Shown here: positions 24,266 to 33,205 of the stretch, piece after piece | Layout: the number at the start of each line of letters is the position of its first letter | Numbering within the stretch: position 1 is the stretch's first letter | Assembly (NCBI RefSeq): GCF_000145035.1 | Contig: NC_014390.1 | Coordinates: 122,326-186,325 of the forward strand | Direction: 5' to 3' | Source of the DNA: Butyrivibrio proteoclasticus B316 | GTDB lineage: Bacteria; Bacillota; Clostridia; Lachnospirales; Lachnospiraceae | Length of the DNA stretch: 64,000 nt | The notes under the pieces: generated by a model | Databases searched by the model: none | What the model was told of the DNA's origin: nothing | Seen by the model: the letters and a program-made list of their open reading frames with translations, nothing else | Made by a program: the position numbers and the translations under genes

Positions 24266-25056
24266 TGAAAAAGATTATTAGTATTATGTTGACGTGCACA
24301 TTATATTTCTTCTTATTTGGATGCGGAGAGTCTTCACAAATAACGCCGCAGAATTCTGAAAGCGTGAAGATTCAAGATTCACAGAAAACTGATGAACCAG
24401 CAGATGCGTCAAAGGAAAGTGTCGAAGAAACAGGTGGTGTTGAAAAAATAATAGGTGATTGGTTTGGACAAACAGAAATACACACCGATTATAATGATGG
24501 AACATTTGATGCAGTATTATCTATCAACGCTGACAATACCTGGGCGTCTTGTGTTGATGGAGACTTTAATTGGGGCACATGGGAAGCTGCTTCTGAAAAG
24601 GGAAATAGAATTGTATTGACCGTCCAGTATGAAGGAACCGATGGCACAAATGAATGGTCTTTTGAAAAGCATCCAGATGGATATTATTACGAATACGTGC
24701 ATATGGAAACTATAGAGTTTAAAATGACTAAGCTGGAATCTGAGCCGGCAGATCAGATATACAATGACTGGTATGGTGAAATCACATATATAGATAAATA
24801 TGATAATGAGGAAGAGGAGGCCAAAACATCAATCTCAATCAATTCCGATGGAACCTGGTCTTCCTCAGTAAGCGGAGCAAATAATAATGGAAATATCCGA
24901 TATGTATCAGAATCTGGTCACCTTATCATTTTGGACGTAGTATACGAAGGGGTTGATAAAACCAATCAATGGGGAGTGGTGAAGAAGGCTAATGGGCAAT
25001 TTTACTATGAATACTATCATGGACAACTGATAGAAATACCAATTAATCCATTATAA
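24265..25056 (+). CDS. Lipoprotein with two repeated beta-rich domains
   Basis: The 263-residue protein has a signal peptide with lipobox FFLFGCGES (Cys 20), so it is probably lipid-anchored outside the cell. After an acidic linker two related domains follow. The first starts DWFGQTEIHTDYNDGTFDAV and has NADNTWAS, VQYEGTDGTNEW and DGYYYEYVH. The second starts DWYGEITYIDKYDN and has NSDGTWSS, VYEGVDKTNQW and FYYEYYH. Both resemble lipocalin-like beta barrels. The ligand is unknown. Confidence 0.8.
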   Translation: MKKIISIMLTCTLYFFLFGCGESSQITPQNSESVKIQDSQKTDEPADASKESVEETGGVEKIIGDWFGQTEIHTDYNDGTFDAVLSINADNTWASCVDGDFNWGTWEAASEKGNRIVLTVQYEGTDGTNEWSFEKHPDGYYYEYVHMETIEFKMTKLESEPADQIYNDWYGEITYIDKYDNEEEEAKTSISINSDGTWSSSVSGANNNGNIRYVSESGHLIILDVVYEGVDKTNQWGVVKKANGQFYYEYYHGQLIEIPINPL

Positions 25057-25097
25057 ACACATATAGTTAGGATATTGCCTTTCGATGTAATATAAAC

Positions 25098-25148
25098 AAA
25101 AGCACCCTAAATGTAGAACTCAGGTTTCGCATTTAAGGTGCTTTTTTA
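25098..25148 (+). terminator. Intrinsic terminator
   Basis: Arms AAAAGCACCCTAAATG and CATTTAAGGTGCTTTTTT enclose a loop of about 15 bases. The T-run follows the stem. It ends the Mor-like/lipoprotein operon. Confidence 0.8.
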
Positions 25149-25305
25149 TCCTTCGTTTACGAGAAATGTGAACATGTATCTCACTGCGTAGCTTAATATT
25201 TTTTTCATAATAAGTTGCAGTTATTTTTATAATTGTAAAAACATACACATGATAAAATAACCTCACAATATGGTCATTTGCTATAAAGTGAAAGGGATTT
25301 TATTT

Positions 25306-27198
25306 ATGTGCAAAAAGTTACCTCTGACTATCTTGCTTTCTATATCTATTCTTCTTAGCTCTGTTTCCATGCCTTACTTTACAATAAAAGCTTCAGCATC
25401 TGCGCTAGAAAAAATTAAAGAAGCGACCGAAGAAGCAGGTAACACTGCTAAAGAAAAAGCTAACGAAGCCGCTGAAGCGACTAAAAAAGCCGCTGAAAAA
25501 GCTGGCTCTGCTGCTAAACAAACAATGGATGACGCCGGAAAAGCTGCAAAAGATGTATCTGAAAAAGCAGGTGCAGCGTCAAAGGAAGCTGCCACTAAGG
25601 CCAAGGAAGGTGCGGAAAAAACTGGTGAAGTAATTTCTGATGGTGCTGGAAAAGCTTATAATTCCGCATCAAACGCGGCATCAAAAGCCGGCAACAGCAT
25701 CAAGAACTATATCGCCAATATAGACACTGCCAAGTTCGAGGCAGGATGGGATTATGCTGCACAGTATACCGGTACTGCAATAGCAGCTCTAAAAGGACAG
25801 AGCTACGTCAACTCTGTCCAGAACAGTATTACCTCACTCCAAAAAAACATGGTGGACACAGTACGCACAAATCGTGGCATTGCCCAAGAAGCCGGATTTG
25901 CTGCTGAGGTGTGGGCAACAGATACATTTAACATCGATGCCGCTCTGAACAACTCTGATTATAAAGCTACAAGGCCATCATCAAATAAAGCCAATTCCGC
26001 AGATGTAGTCATTTCAGATGGAAAAAACACTTCTGATTACAGTCTAAAGTACTATAAGGACGCTGACAGCAGTGCAAATGCCCAAGCTAGGACATTTTTT
26101 GAAGACTATCGTGAGTATTGCGCCAAAACTGAACGCAATGGCGGAACTCCTATGTCCGATGAAGAATATCTTGCACAATATGGCAAATCACTGGATTCAC
26201 TTTATGATTCATTGTACTCCGGACAAGGACGAATCATCCCGACAGATCAGTTAGATAAGGCTAAGACATATCTAAAAAATCGAAATGCCAAGATGACAGG
26301 CAGCGACAGCCTTGATCGGCAAGCGCTATCTCCCGCTTTACAAGAAACCATAGATAACCTTGCTGATAGAATTGAAGCCCCTGATGGTACAAAGTCACGC
26401 CCTCTCAGTGAGAGTGAGGCAAAAGCAATTGTTGAACTATGTAGGGATGGAGATTTTGATCCTGCAGACTTTGGTATTTCTCCATCACAGCTTATTACCA
26501 CCAGATATATCCTCAAGCAATCCATTAATGCTGGTGCGCAATCAGCAATGATTAGCACAGCTTTTGCCATTGGACCAGATATATATGAAATAATTGTAGA
26601 TGCAGCTAAAAATGGCAAAGTTGATGAAGAGAAACTCAAAGAAACCGGTATTGATGGCATACTTGCCGGTTCTGAAGGCTTTGTAGAAGGCTCTGTGAGC
26701 AGTGCGATTGTCGTCGCTGCTCAGTCAGGGAAATTTGGTACAAGTCTTGTAAACATTGCTCCAGAGACCGTTGGAACATTGACAGTATTAACAATAGACG
26801 CTATCCGCTATGGATATCAGCTCTCATCAGGAAAAATTACAAAAACAGAATATGCAGACTTAATGACACAGGATATAATTATCGCCCTTGCTTCTCAAAC
26901 AACCGGTGCACTTATGCTTGCGCTATTCCCGTTCATACCATTTTCCTATATGGCTGGAAGCATGGCAGGCGCAATGCTTGCATCTGTCGGATACCAAGCG
27001 GGCAAGGAACTATATTTGGAACTTCGCGGAGAAGATGGCTTCGAAACAATAGTTCCTTCCTCAATTGCATCTGGAACAGATATGGCATCAGCTTTCCTTT
27101 CGTCGCTTAACATTAAAGATAGTATTTCGGGTTTTAAAGATAGAACCGTCACTGCGTATAATAATGGGAAAATCAAAATAACCTCGCGCACAGGTTAA
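25306..27198 (+). CDS. Large secreted or membrane-targeted protein with LEA-like repeats
   Basis: From the ATG at 25306 (AAAGGG upstream) it has 630 residues. A signal peptide (LPLTILLSISILLSSVSMP, cleavage after ASA) is followed by about 100 residues of Ala/Lys/Glu 11-mer repeats (EKANEAAEATKKAAEKAG and similar) resembling LEA or apolipoprotein helices. The rest is related to 28509-30020: TFNIDAAL, DYSLKYYKDADSSANAQART, YSGQGRIIPTDQLDKAKTYL, EGFVEGSVSSAIVVAAQSGK, and the glycine-rich hydrophobic SYMAGSMAGAMLASVGYQAG. The glycine-zipper-like stretches suggest membrane insertion. The function is unknown; a toxin or envelope effector is possible. Confidence 0.75.
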   Translation: MCKKLPLTILLSISILLSSVSMPYFTIKASASALEKIKEATEEAGNTAKEKANEAAEATKKAAEKAGSAAKQTMDDAGKAAKDVSEKAGAASKEAATKAKEGAEKTGEVISDGAGKAYNSASNAASKAGNSIKNYIANIDTAKFEAGWDYAAQYTGTAIAALKGQSYVNSVQNSITSLQKNMVDTVRTNRGIAQEAGFAAEVWATDTFNIDAALNNSDYKATRPSSNKANSADVVISDGKNTSDYSLKYYKDADSSANAQARTFFEDYREYCAKTERNGGTPMSDEEYLAQYGKSLDSLYDSLYSGQGRIIPTDQLDKAKTYLKNRNAKMTGSDSLDRQALSPALQETIDNLADRIEAPDGTKSRPLSESEAKAIVELCRDGDFDPADFGISPSQLITTRYILKQSINAGAQSAMISTAFAIGPDIYEIIVDAAKNGKVDEEKLKETGIDGILAGSEGFVEGSVSSAIVVAAQSGKFGTSLVNIAPETVGTLTVLTIDAIRYGYQLSSGKITKTEYADLMTQDIIIALASQTTGALMLALFPFIPFSYMAGSMAGAMLASVGYQAGKELYLELRGEDGFETIVPSSIASGTDMASAFLSSLNIKDSISGFKDRTVTAYNNGKIKITSRTG

Positions 27199-27245
27199 TC
27201 TATTTTGTACTAACGTAACGAGTGTTCCATCGGGTTAAGATTTTT

Positions 27246-27420
27246 TCAGAAACAATTTAGGTTGGATTAAAGTAGGCAGATTATCATTGTCTTATCAGGA
27301 AGAGAAAACCTGATAACCCCCCACACATACTTTTTCATTTTCATAGCAAAAAGGCTGTCACAACAGCATGACAGCCTTCCTCCCTAAGATTCTGCCGGAG
27401 CTTTTGCTCCGGCTTTTAAC
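27246..27420 (+). ncRNA. Structured noncoding element, copy 1 (three hairpins, candidate small RNA)
   Basis: Three hairpins lie in a row. H1 is TTATCAGG/CCTGATAA (27292-27316). H2 is AAGGCTGTCA/TGACAGCCTT (27351-27378). H3 is GCCGGAGC/GCTCCGGC (27394-27413) followed by TTTT as a terminator. Between H2 and H3 is a single-stranded CTTCCTCCCT, complementary to Shine-Dalgarno sequences. A second copy at 34098-34270 keeps the linkers and H1 while H2 and H3 differ in sequence but stay paired. H2 may also end the convergent peptide gene on the minus strand. Confidence 0.6.
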
Positions 27421-27481
27421 AGGTGCTCCTGTTCAGAAACTCCTGCCCTCTTATCAACTTATAGAGAACGATCATATGGAT

Positions 27482-27721
27482 TTAAGCTCCAAATCCCCAA
27501 CTTGGAAAAGGATTATCAGTAACATCTATGGTTGAAGGATCCACTCCTACACGAGCGCATAAGTCAAGTGCGGCCTGATACGTAGCGCAAATTGCTGTAT
27601 AATACTTTCCATCATTTCCCTTATATCTCACGATATAGTATTTTCCACCAGCGTCACCACCAGCAACCATCATAAGTTCATTATCATTAAGTTTGAACTT
27701 TTTATACTCATTGTTTCTCAT
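27482..27721 (-). CDS. Double-glycine-leader peptide (bacteriocin/RiPP-like precursor)
   Basis: The 79-residue product begins with a leader ending FKLNDNELMMVAGGDAGG. The LxxxELxxVxGG pattern is that of peptides cleaved and exported by peptidase-containing ABC transporters. The core of about 60 residues (starting DAGGKYYIVRYKGNDGKYYT) has two cysteines and a Pro/Phe/Trp end. No transporter or maturase gene is visible in the window. The 44-residue membrane protein upstream could be its immunity protein (inference). Confidence 0.65.
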   Translation of the reverse strand: MRNNEYKKFKLNDNELMMVAGGDAGGKYYIVRYKGNDGKYYTAICATYQAALDLCARVGVDPSTIDVTDNPFPSWGFGA

Positions 27722-27853
27722 ATGCGCTCCTTTCTGCCTTCACCTTAGGGCTAATGTTTTTTGTTTTCACTTATTTATACGAATGGTGTCTTGATCTGGC
27801 AGATAACATTTAAAGAGCTTTAACTTCATTCATACGTACACTAAATCACTACG

Positions 27854-27988
27854 TTAGTTTCTTTTTCCAATCATCTTTCCAAAAGCATCCCTGCCAACAA
27901 AAAAGCCAAGGAAACCAAATACTGTAGATATAAACAATAATACTCCCATCAGTGTCCATTCTTTCTTTACTGCCATATCCCTTTTCAT
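27854..27988 (-). CDS. Tiny membrane protein, possible immunity peptide
   Basis: The 44-residue ORF begins MKRDMAVKKEW, has one membrane span (TLMGVLLFISTVFGFLGFFV) and ends in a basic tail. GGAGGTAGCTGT gives an excellent ribosome site. It precedes the double-glycine peptide in the same direction, the usual arrangement of small bacteriocin immunity genes. This role is inferred from size and position only. Confidence 0.6.
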   Translation of the reverse strand: MKRDMAVKKEWTLMGVLLFISTVFGFLGFFVGRDAFGKMIGKRN

Positions 27989-28105
27989 ACAGCTACCTCC
28001 AGCACATATTTTTCAAAAATATAAAAACACATTATTTCTTGCTATCACGCCACTCTCTAAATCTGAATGAAAGATACAAAGGTCCCATAAGTATCAAAAT
28101 CATAA

Positions 28106-28216
28106 TTTCCTGATTTTGACACCTATGAACCATTCAGACTTGTTGGCGGAATCCAGAAGGGTCATCCTGATGAAGCTGAAATCAGTGACGCTGTAGAGTT
28201 CTATAAGAACTTATAA
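28106..28216 (+). pseudogene. Remnant C-terminal coding fragment
   Basis: An open frame without a start codon encodes FDTYEPFRLVGGIQKGHPDE and ends EISDAVEFYKNL before TAA. The composition is protein-like, but the 5-prime end is closed by an in-frame stop. It looks like the tail of a lost gene. The rest of 27989-28432 shows nothing else I can name. Confidence 0.35.
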
Positions 28217-28432
28217 CAGAAAATGCTCTGTATTGCGTTTTCAGGGTTTCAAACGGAGAATTCCACGGTTTTAATTAAGAAAAAAGCAAGTTTTTTATTT
28301 GTATTATATATTATATTTCGCCTAATTGTAGTTATGCGAAGTATGTATTGCAAAAATCATACCCATTTCGGTTATTTTCTTCATGACACTTATATATGGC
28401 TCCGATCCAAGACGCATCTTTATACCATATAA

Positions 28433-28468
28433 AAAGCGGTGTCAAATGTTTTAATACTTGACACCGTT
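28433..28468 (-). terminator. Intrinsic terminator
   Basis: The minus strand reads CGGTGTCAA, an 11-base loop, TTGACACCG, then CTTTTTATAT. It ends the 30758-28509 gene pair. Confidence 0.8.
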
Positions 28469-28508
28469 GAGTTACTAATATCAGATGCTCCAACATCATT
28501 TCTCATGA

Positions 28509-30020
28509 TTAAAATACATACCCTATTTCATTAACACCAATAACACCTCTTCGTAAAAATGTCATTTCAAGTTGCTGCGGTGCGAACTGTTCTGTATCAA
28601 ATTGTTTAAATTCAAATTTTTCGGGTTCAAACTGATTATACTGAAATTGCTCATAATCAAAAACATCAATTCCTATTTCTTTTATAACTTCCTCAGGAAG
28701 CTGGTAATCCTGTTCGACAAGCCCAAACATAGTAAACCCTGTATCTACACAAAATGAGATGGCCGGGTGATAAAGTGCTGAATAAGTAAAAGATCCAAAC
28801 AGTGAACCGATAAAGCTTCCAATCATATATCCCAATACAGGGATTTCTACGAAACTCTGGGACACAGCTCCTAATGCCAAGGCACACGTGCTTGTAAACA
28901 TTGTTTTAATCAGTTCATTTGCCATCTCGCTGCGAGTCATTTTACCAACGGATACTTCATAAGCATTCTTCATGGTATTAATTGTGATAACTGTCACTGC
29001 ACCAATGACTGAAGGGTCAATGCCCTTAAGAGCTTCACCAAGGATTCCGGATTTACAAGCTGCCGTTAGAGAAGCTGAAACAGTTCCTCTTACAAAGCCC
29101 TCAGAAGCTCCAGTAAGCGAAGCAAAACCAACCTTTTTAAGCTGCTCACCTTCAAGTTCCCCATTATCTATTAAGTACTTAACTGCATTTACTATTGCAG
29201 GTGCAGTTTTTAATACTATAGAAATAGTTGCCGCAGTTAATCCTGCTTTGAATGCCTGCTTTAAGATATATTCATATTCAATCAATTCCTCTGTAGTAAG
29301 ACCAAGCTTTTCAGGATCAACATCCCCAGCTTTTGCATGAATGGCCAACGCTCTGGCCCCCTTTTCAGTTAAATCCTTTGAAGTTACTCCATTACCATCT
29401 TCTACTCTCTTTTTAAGCATGTGCAAAGCATCTTCATAACGTTTAACCTGATCAGATCTATTTGCTCGCTCTGTATTTATTTTATTCTTGAGCCATTGTT
29501 CAGCAATCTTATACTGGTCTGCAGGAATAACACGATACTGTCCTGAATATACTGGATCATTTAATACAGTTTCGTCTGGATACCCTCTATTAATCAAGTA
29601 TTCTTCTAACTCTTCTTTTCCGCCTCCTGACTTGTAATGCTTATAGGCATCAAATACACTTTTCGCCTGCTGTTTTGCACTCTCGACACCATTTTTGTAG
29701 TATTTTAAGCCAAAAGAACGATCAAAATTCACTGCGCTTATATCAGCTGATCCAAATTCATGACTTCTATCAACCTGAACTCTATGTTCAGACCCTTTTA
29801 TAACAGCATCAATATTAAACGTTCCTGTATGCCAAAACTCTGCCAGATCACCTTTTAAGGTATCCACATTGCTTTTCATTCCCTCAAAATGATCGATACT
29901 TTCAACAAAGTTGCTAATTTCTTGATTAACCTGATCAACATATATCTCACCAGTGTCCACTCCCAAGAAAACGCCTGCATGTTCTGCAAAGAAGTTATAT
30001 CCTTCTCTGAATCCCTCCAT
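28509..30020 (-). CDS. Large protein of a FNIDA-containing family, paralogue of 25306-27198
   Basis: The 503-residue protein has no signal peptide. Shared landmarks with the secreted paralogue are FWHTGTFNIDAVI, FGLKYYKNGVESAKQQAKSV, VYSGQYRVIPADQYKIAEQW, YILKQAFKAGLTAATISIVL, GASEGFVRGTVSASLTAACK, and PVLGYMIGSFIGSLFGSFTY. Several Gly/Ala-rich hydrophobic hairpins suggest membrane insertion. The C-terminus has a repeated Q-F motif (YEQFQYNQFEPEKFEFKQF) and ends RRGVIGVNEIGYVF. It is 3 bases after its partner gene. I do not know the function; a cell-intrinsic effector is one possibility. Confidence 0.75.
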   Translation of the reverse strand: MEGFREGYNFFAEHAGVFLGVDTGEIYVDQVNQEISNFVESIDHFEGMKSNVDTLKGDLAEFWHTGTFNIDAVIKGSEHRVQVDRSHEFGSADISAVNFDRSFGLKYYKNGVESAKQQAKSVFDAYKHYKSGGGKEELEEYLINRGYPDETVLNDPVYSGQYRVIPADQYKIAEQWLKNKINTERANRSDQVKRYEDALHMLKKRVEDGNGVTSKDLTEKGARALAIHAKAGDVDPEKLGLTTEELIEYEYILKQAFKAGLTAATISIVLKTAPAIVNAVKYLIDNGELEGEQLKKVGFASLTGASEGFVRGTVSASLTAACKSGILGEALKGIDPSVIGAVTVITINTMKNAYEVSVGKMTRSEMANELIKTMFTSTCALALGAVSQSFVEIPVLGYMIGSFIGSLFGSFTYSALYHPAISFCVDTGFTMFGLVEQDYQLPEEVIKEIGIDVFDYEQFQYNQFEPEKFEFKQFDTEQFAPQQLEMTFLRRGVIGVNEIGYVF

Positions 30021-30023
30021 GCC

Positions 30024-30758
30024 TTATCCCTCCATAAACTCTGAGAGTCCATCAATATATAATATTACGGCAAGTGCTCTGTACTGCTGATCCTTGATTT
30101 TGTTGTGTAATTGTATTTTGTTAATGCCATCCACAATTCCTTTGGAAGCTGCTACTCCTACGGCCTGGCCAATCCCACCAACTCCTACAGCAGCTTCAGC
30201 AGCGATTTTCCCAACAGCCACCAATGCGTTCGAAAGTTTCTTTTTTCCATCAGTATCAGGCACTTCTACAACTTCCTGACCATCGTCTTCATCTACTTTA
30301 TTATCAATTAGTCCCTCCGGCTTGTGTACTAATTCTTTTAACTTAGATTTTTTCATGGCGATCTTTTCAAAAGTAGTTTCATAGCCTAAACAAAGCTCAA
30401 TAAACTGATCGTATTCTTCTGGCTTTAACATATCATTATCTACAACCATCATTCCTCGCTTACCAAGCCATCCATATTTCATTCCAAATTTTTCAAACCT
30501 AACAATCATGCTTGAAGTCTCGCTCTTGCTGGCCTTGGTGTTTCCCACGAACAAAATATGCTCGTTCGAAGAAATCTTTACCTTATTTGCTAAATAATCT
30601 GTCTCAAGCCAAACTGCTGCATCTACTGATCCATCAGCTAATCCGACCACCTTATCTTCTTTATCGTCATTAGTGCTGATGAGTTGCCTAAGGTAGTTTG
30701 CATATCCTTCTGTTTTTTCATCGCACACAATTATTAGTTTCTTTGTTTGTTTAATCAT
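30024..30758 (-). CDS. Partner of the FNIDA-family protein, unknown function
   Basis: The 244-residue protein starts KKLIIVCDEKTEGYANYLRQ, a Rossmann-like strand-helix opening of the TIR/flavodoxin kind. ISSNEHILFVGNTKASKS follows. The C-terminal third has a hydrophobic Gly/Ala segment (AVGKIAAEAAVGVGGIGQAV, then GVAASKGIVDG), possibly membrane-associated. GGAAAGG precedes the ATG. It is close-coupled to 28509-30020, so the two probably act together. Confidence 0.7.
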   Translation of the reverse strand: MIKQTKKLIIVCDEKTEGYANYLRQLISTNDDKEDKVVGLADGSVDAAVWLETDYLANKVKISSNEHILFVGNTKASKSETSSMIVRFEKFGMKYGWLGKRGMMVVDNDMLKPEEYDQFIELCLGYETTFEKIAMKKSKLKELVHKPEGLIDNKVDEDDGQEVVEVPDTDGKKKLSNALVAVGKIAAEAAVGVGGIGQAVGVAASKGIVDGINKIQLHNKIKDQQYRALAVILYIDGLSEFMEG

Positions 30759-30861
30759 ATTTATAGCCTTTCCTTGTCACATATCAGTTCCATTATAATT
30801 AATCAACAAATAATATTGTACATCTATATCATTAAACACAAAAATTTTATAATCTGTTCGA

Positions 30862-30927
30862 TTGAAACATTTGTTCGGTAAGTGTATTATATGAAATACG
30901 CAAACAGTTGTTCGGAACATATATTCG
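30862..30927 (+). promoter_or_regulatory. SOS promoter with two DinR/LexA-type boxes
   Basis: The -35 TTGAAA (30862-30867) and -10 TATTAT (30885-30890) are separated by 17 bases. A GAAACATTTGTTCG site (30864-30877) covers the -35 and spacer. A second, GGAACATATATTCG (30914-30927), lies downstream of the start point. Both fit the Firmicute LexA pattern GAAC-N4-GTTC with small deviations. Confidence 0.75.
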
Positions 30928-30949
30928 ATTTTTATTATGAGGAAATGCT

Positions 30950-31297
30950 ATGGAAACAGATTATAAGATTATTGCAGTGGACTTTGATGGAACGCTTTGC
31001 TATAGCAACTGGCCGGATCTGGGTGCACCCAATAAGACACTAATAGAATATCTGATTAAAGAAAAAGCTGCCGGAAATAAGCTCATCCTCTGGACCTGCC
31101 GTGCGGGGCAGGCGCTGATGGATGCCACAAGATGGTGTGAGGACCACGGAGTGTCTTTTGATGCGGTCAATGACAATCTGCCTGAGATAGTAGAGCTTTA
31201 TGGAAACAACAGCAGGAAGATCACCTGTGACCTGTATATTGACGACAGAAGTGTCTATATCGATGCTATGGGAAATCTCCAAGGAGCTGCATTATGA
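30950..31297 (+). CDS. HAD-like hydrolase, first gene of the SOS operon
   Basis: The 115-residue protein has HAD motif I VDFDGTLCY (9-17), a motif-II-like LILWTCR, and a C-terminal DLYIDDRS for motif IV. It is short and capless, resembling small HAD phosphatases found beside phage and plasmid genes. AGGA precedes the ATG, and the stop overlaps the polymerase ATG as ATGA. In an SOS operon it may act on nucleotides (inference). Confidence 0.8.
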   Translation: METDYKIIAVDFDGTLCYSNWPDLGAPNKTLIEYLIKEKAAGNKLILWTCRAGQALMDATRWCEDHGVSFDAVNDNLPEIVELYGNNSRKITCDLYIDDRSVYIDAMGNLQGAAL

Positions 31298-32571
31298 GTA
31301 GCTCTTCTCTTTCATCCCATCAGAGGAGCTACATGATCATAGACCTTAAGAGCTTCTATGCAAGCGTAGAGTGCGTAGACAGAGGGCTGGATCCAATGAC
31401 TACTCTTCTTGCAGTTGCAGACAAGGAGCGCAGCAAGGGAACTATCTGTCTTGCCATCACGCCAGCAATGAAGGCCCTTGGTATCAAGAACCGCTGCAGG
31501 ATCTACGAGATACCTACGCATCTTGACTACATAGTTGCTCCGCCCAGGATGCAGCGCTACATAGATGTCTCAGCCAGCATATACGGAATATATCTTAGTT
31601 ACATTGCCAAGGAGGACATTCATGTATATTCCATAGATGAAGCTTTTCTTGATGTGACAGCGTACCTTGCTCTATATGGGTTATCGGCACACGAGCTTGC
31701 CCTTCGTATAATGGGTGACATCAGAAATAAGCTTGGACTCAGGGCTACCTGCGGCATTGGTACTAATCTGTATCTCGCCAAGGTAGCCCTTGATATCCTT
31801 GCCAAGCACTCTCCTGACTTCATTGCGGAGCTTGATGAAGACTCATTTAAGGAAAGGCTGTGGAAACACAGGCCACTTACTGACTTTTGGCGGATTGGTC
31901 CCGGCACACAGAGAAGGCTCAACTCCCTTGGTATGTACACCCAGGGGGATATAGCTCTTTTCCCTGAAAAGATGCTGTACAAGCAGTTCGGAGTCCTTGC
32001 AGAGTATCTCATAGACCATGCCTGGGGGCGCGAGTCGTGTACCATGCAGGACATCAAGAACTATCAGACAAGATCCAAGTCCCTGTCATGCGGTCAGGTC
32101 CTAATGCGTGATTATTCTTATGATGAGGCTCTTTTGATAGTAAAAGAGATGGCTGATGAACTGTCTTTAAATATGGTCGCAGCCCATGTAGTGAGTAACA
32201 ATATATCTCTTTTCATAGGCTACAGTGCAGAAACTTTCCCGCCCACAGGAGCAAGTGCAACGCTGCAGGTGACTACCAATTCCTTCCGGATTCTGATGGA
32301 TGCTTTTGTTCAGCTATATTTGAAGAGTACGCTCAGGAATGTTCCGATAAGACGGGTCAATGTCAGTGCTAACGCTATCCTTGATGAATGCTTTGAGCAG
32401 TACAGCTTTTTTGTTGATCCTACGGTGATGGAAAAAGACAGACAGATCATCCGGTCCGTCAACCAGATAAAAAACAGATATGGGAAAAATGCCATCGTTA
32501 AGGGAATGGACCTGCTTGAAGCCGGAAATACCATAGCCAAAAACAGCTTTATTGGCGGCCACAAAGCGTGA
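31294..32571 (+). CDS. Y-family (UmuC/UvrX-type) translesion DNA polymerase
   Basis: The 425-residue protein has YMIIDLKSFYASVECVDRG with the first catalytic Asp, HVYSIDEAFLDVTAYL with the Asp-Glu pair, and GIGTNLYLAKVALDILAK in the palm. FWRIGPGTQRRLNSLGM is the HhH of the thumb. A little-finger domain follows. UmuC/UvrX-like members replicate past lesions. The LexA-type boxes upstream indicate damage induction. Confidence 0.92.
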   Translation: MSSSSLSSHQRSYMIIDLKSFYASVECVDRGLDPMTTLLAVADKERSKGTICLAITPAMKALGIKNRCRIYEIPTHLDYIVAPPRMQRYIDVSASIYGIYLSYIAKEDIHVYSIDEAFLDVTAYLALYGLSAHELALRIMGDIRNKLGLRATCGIGTNLYLAKVALDILAKHSPDFIAELDEDSFKERLWKHRPLTDFWRIGPGTQRRLNSLGMYTQGDIALFPEKMLYKQFGVLAEYLIDHAWGRESCTMQDIKNYQTRSKSLSCGQVLMRDYSYDEALLIVKEMADELSLNMVAAHVVSNNISLFIGYSAETFPPTGASATLQVTTNSFRILMDAFVQLYLKSTLRNVPIRRVNVSANAILDECFEQYSFFVDPTVMEKDRQIIRSVNQIKNRYGKNAIVKGMDLLEAGNTIAKNSFIGGHKA

Positions 32572-32596
32572 AACATCTGATACAGAGGAAAGGACA

Positions 32597-32905
32597 ATGC
32601 CAAGAACGGACAGAGCAAGCCAGTTCATGCCCTTTGCAGCCCTAAAGGGCTTTGAAGAGGCATTAAGACTACAGGAACATATTGAAGTTGAAAAGATTCT
32701 TCTGACAGAGGAGTCCCTTGAGTACCTGGATTATCAGCTATCTCTGTTAAAGATAGGCGATATGGTCACTATCGTTTATTTTGATAATGGCGCCTATCTC
32801 ACCAAAACAGGGCTTATCTCCAAGATCAAAAAAGATGCACGGTATCTTACTGTCGTAACTACTGACATAAGCTTTGATGATATCAGAGAAATCCAGGGAA
32901 TATAG
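32597..32905 (+). CDS. YolD-like protein
   Basis: From the ATG at 32597 (AGAGGAAAGG upstream; a longer frame overlapping the polymerase begins at 32552) it has 102 residues. TDRASQFMPFAALKGFEEAL is the YolD-like hallmark. A beta-rich half follows (GDMVTIVYFDNGAYLTKTGL). YolD proteins regularly follow UvrX-type polymerases in Firmicutes and are thought to act with them. Confidence 0.88.
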   Translation: MPRTDRASQFMPFAALKGFEEALRLQEHIEVEKILLTEESLEYLDYQLSLLKIGDMVTIVYFDNGAYLTKTGLISKIKKDARYLTVVTTDISFDDIREIQGI

Positions 32906-32917
32906 AAAGGTCAATTT

Positions 32918-33205
32918 ATGGGAAAAATAAAAGATGAAGTTGATGTGATCTGTGAGCACAAGGCAGATGGCAGCATTATTCCAATGCGTTTGAGATTCAT
33001 GGACGAAAATGGTGAATACGAAACCTATAATATCAAAGGATACCGGCAGGTAAAGGACAAAGGAACATTTACTACAGAGGATGGCGTCTATATTACAAGT
33101 AATACCTATTTATTTGAGTGTATGATCATAGCCATGAATACCAAACGTATCATCAGGTTATATTACGAGCCCTCAACAAAACCAAAATGGCGACTTGGAA
33201 TATAA
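32918..33205 (+). CDS. Conserved small protein of the SOS polymerase operon
   Basis: The 95-residue product contains VICEHKADGSIIPMRLRFMD and ETYNIKGYRQVKDKGTF and is probably beta-rich. It lies 12 bases after the YolD-like gene with AGAAAGG upstream, so it is the last gene of the operon. I recognise it as a recurrent companion but know no function. Confidence 0.75.
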   Translation: MGKIKDEVDVICEHKADGSIIPMRLRFMDENGEYETYNIKGYRQVKDKGTFTTEDGVYITSNTYLFECMIIAMNTKRIIRLYYEPSTKPKWRLGI

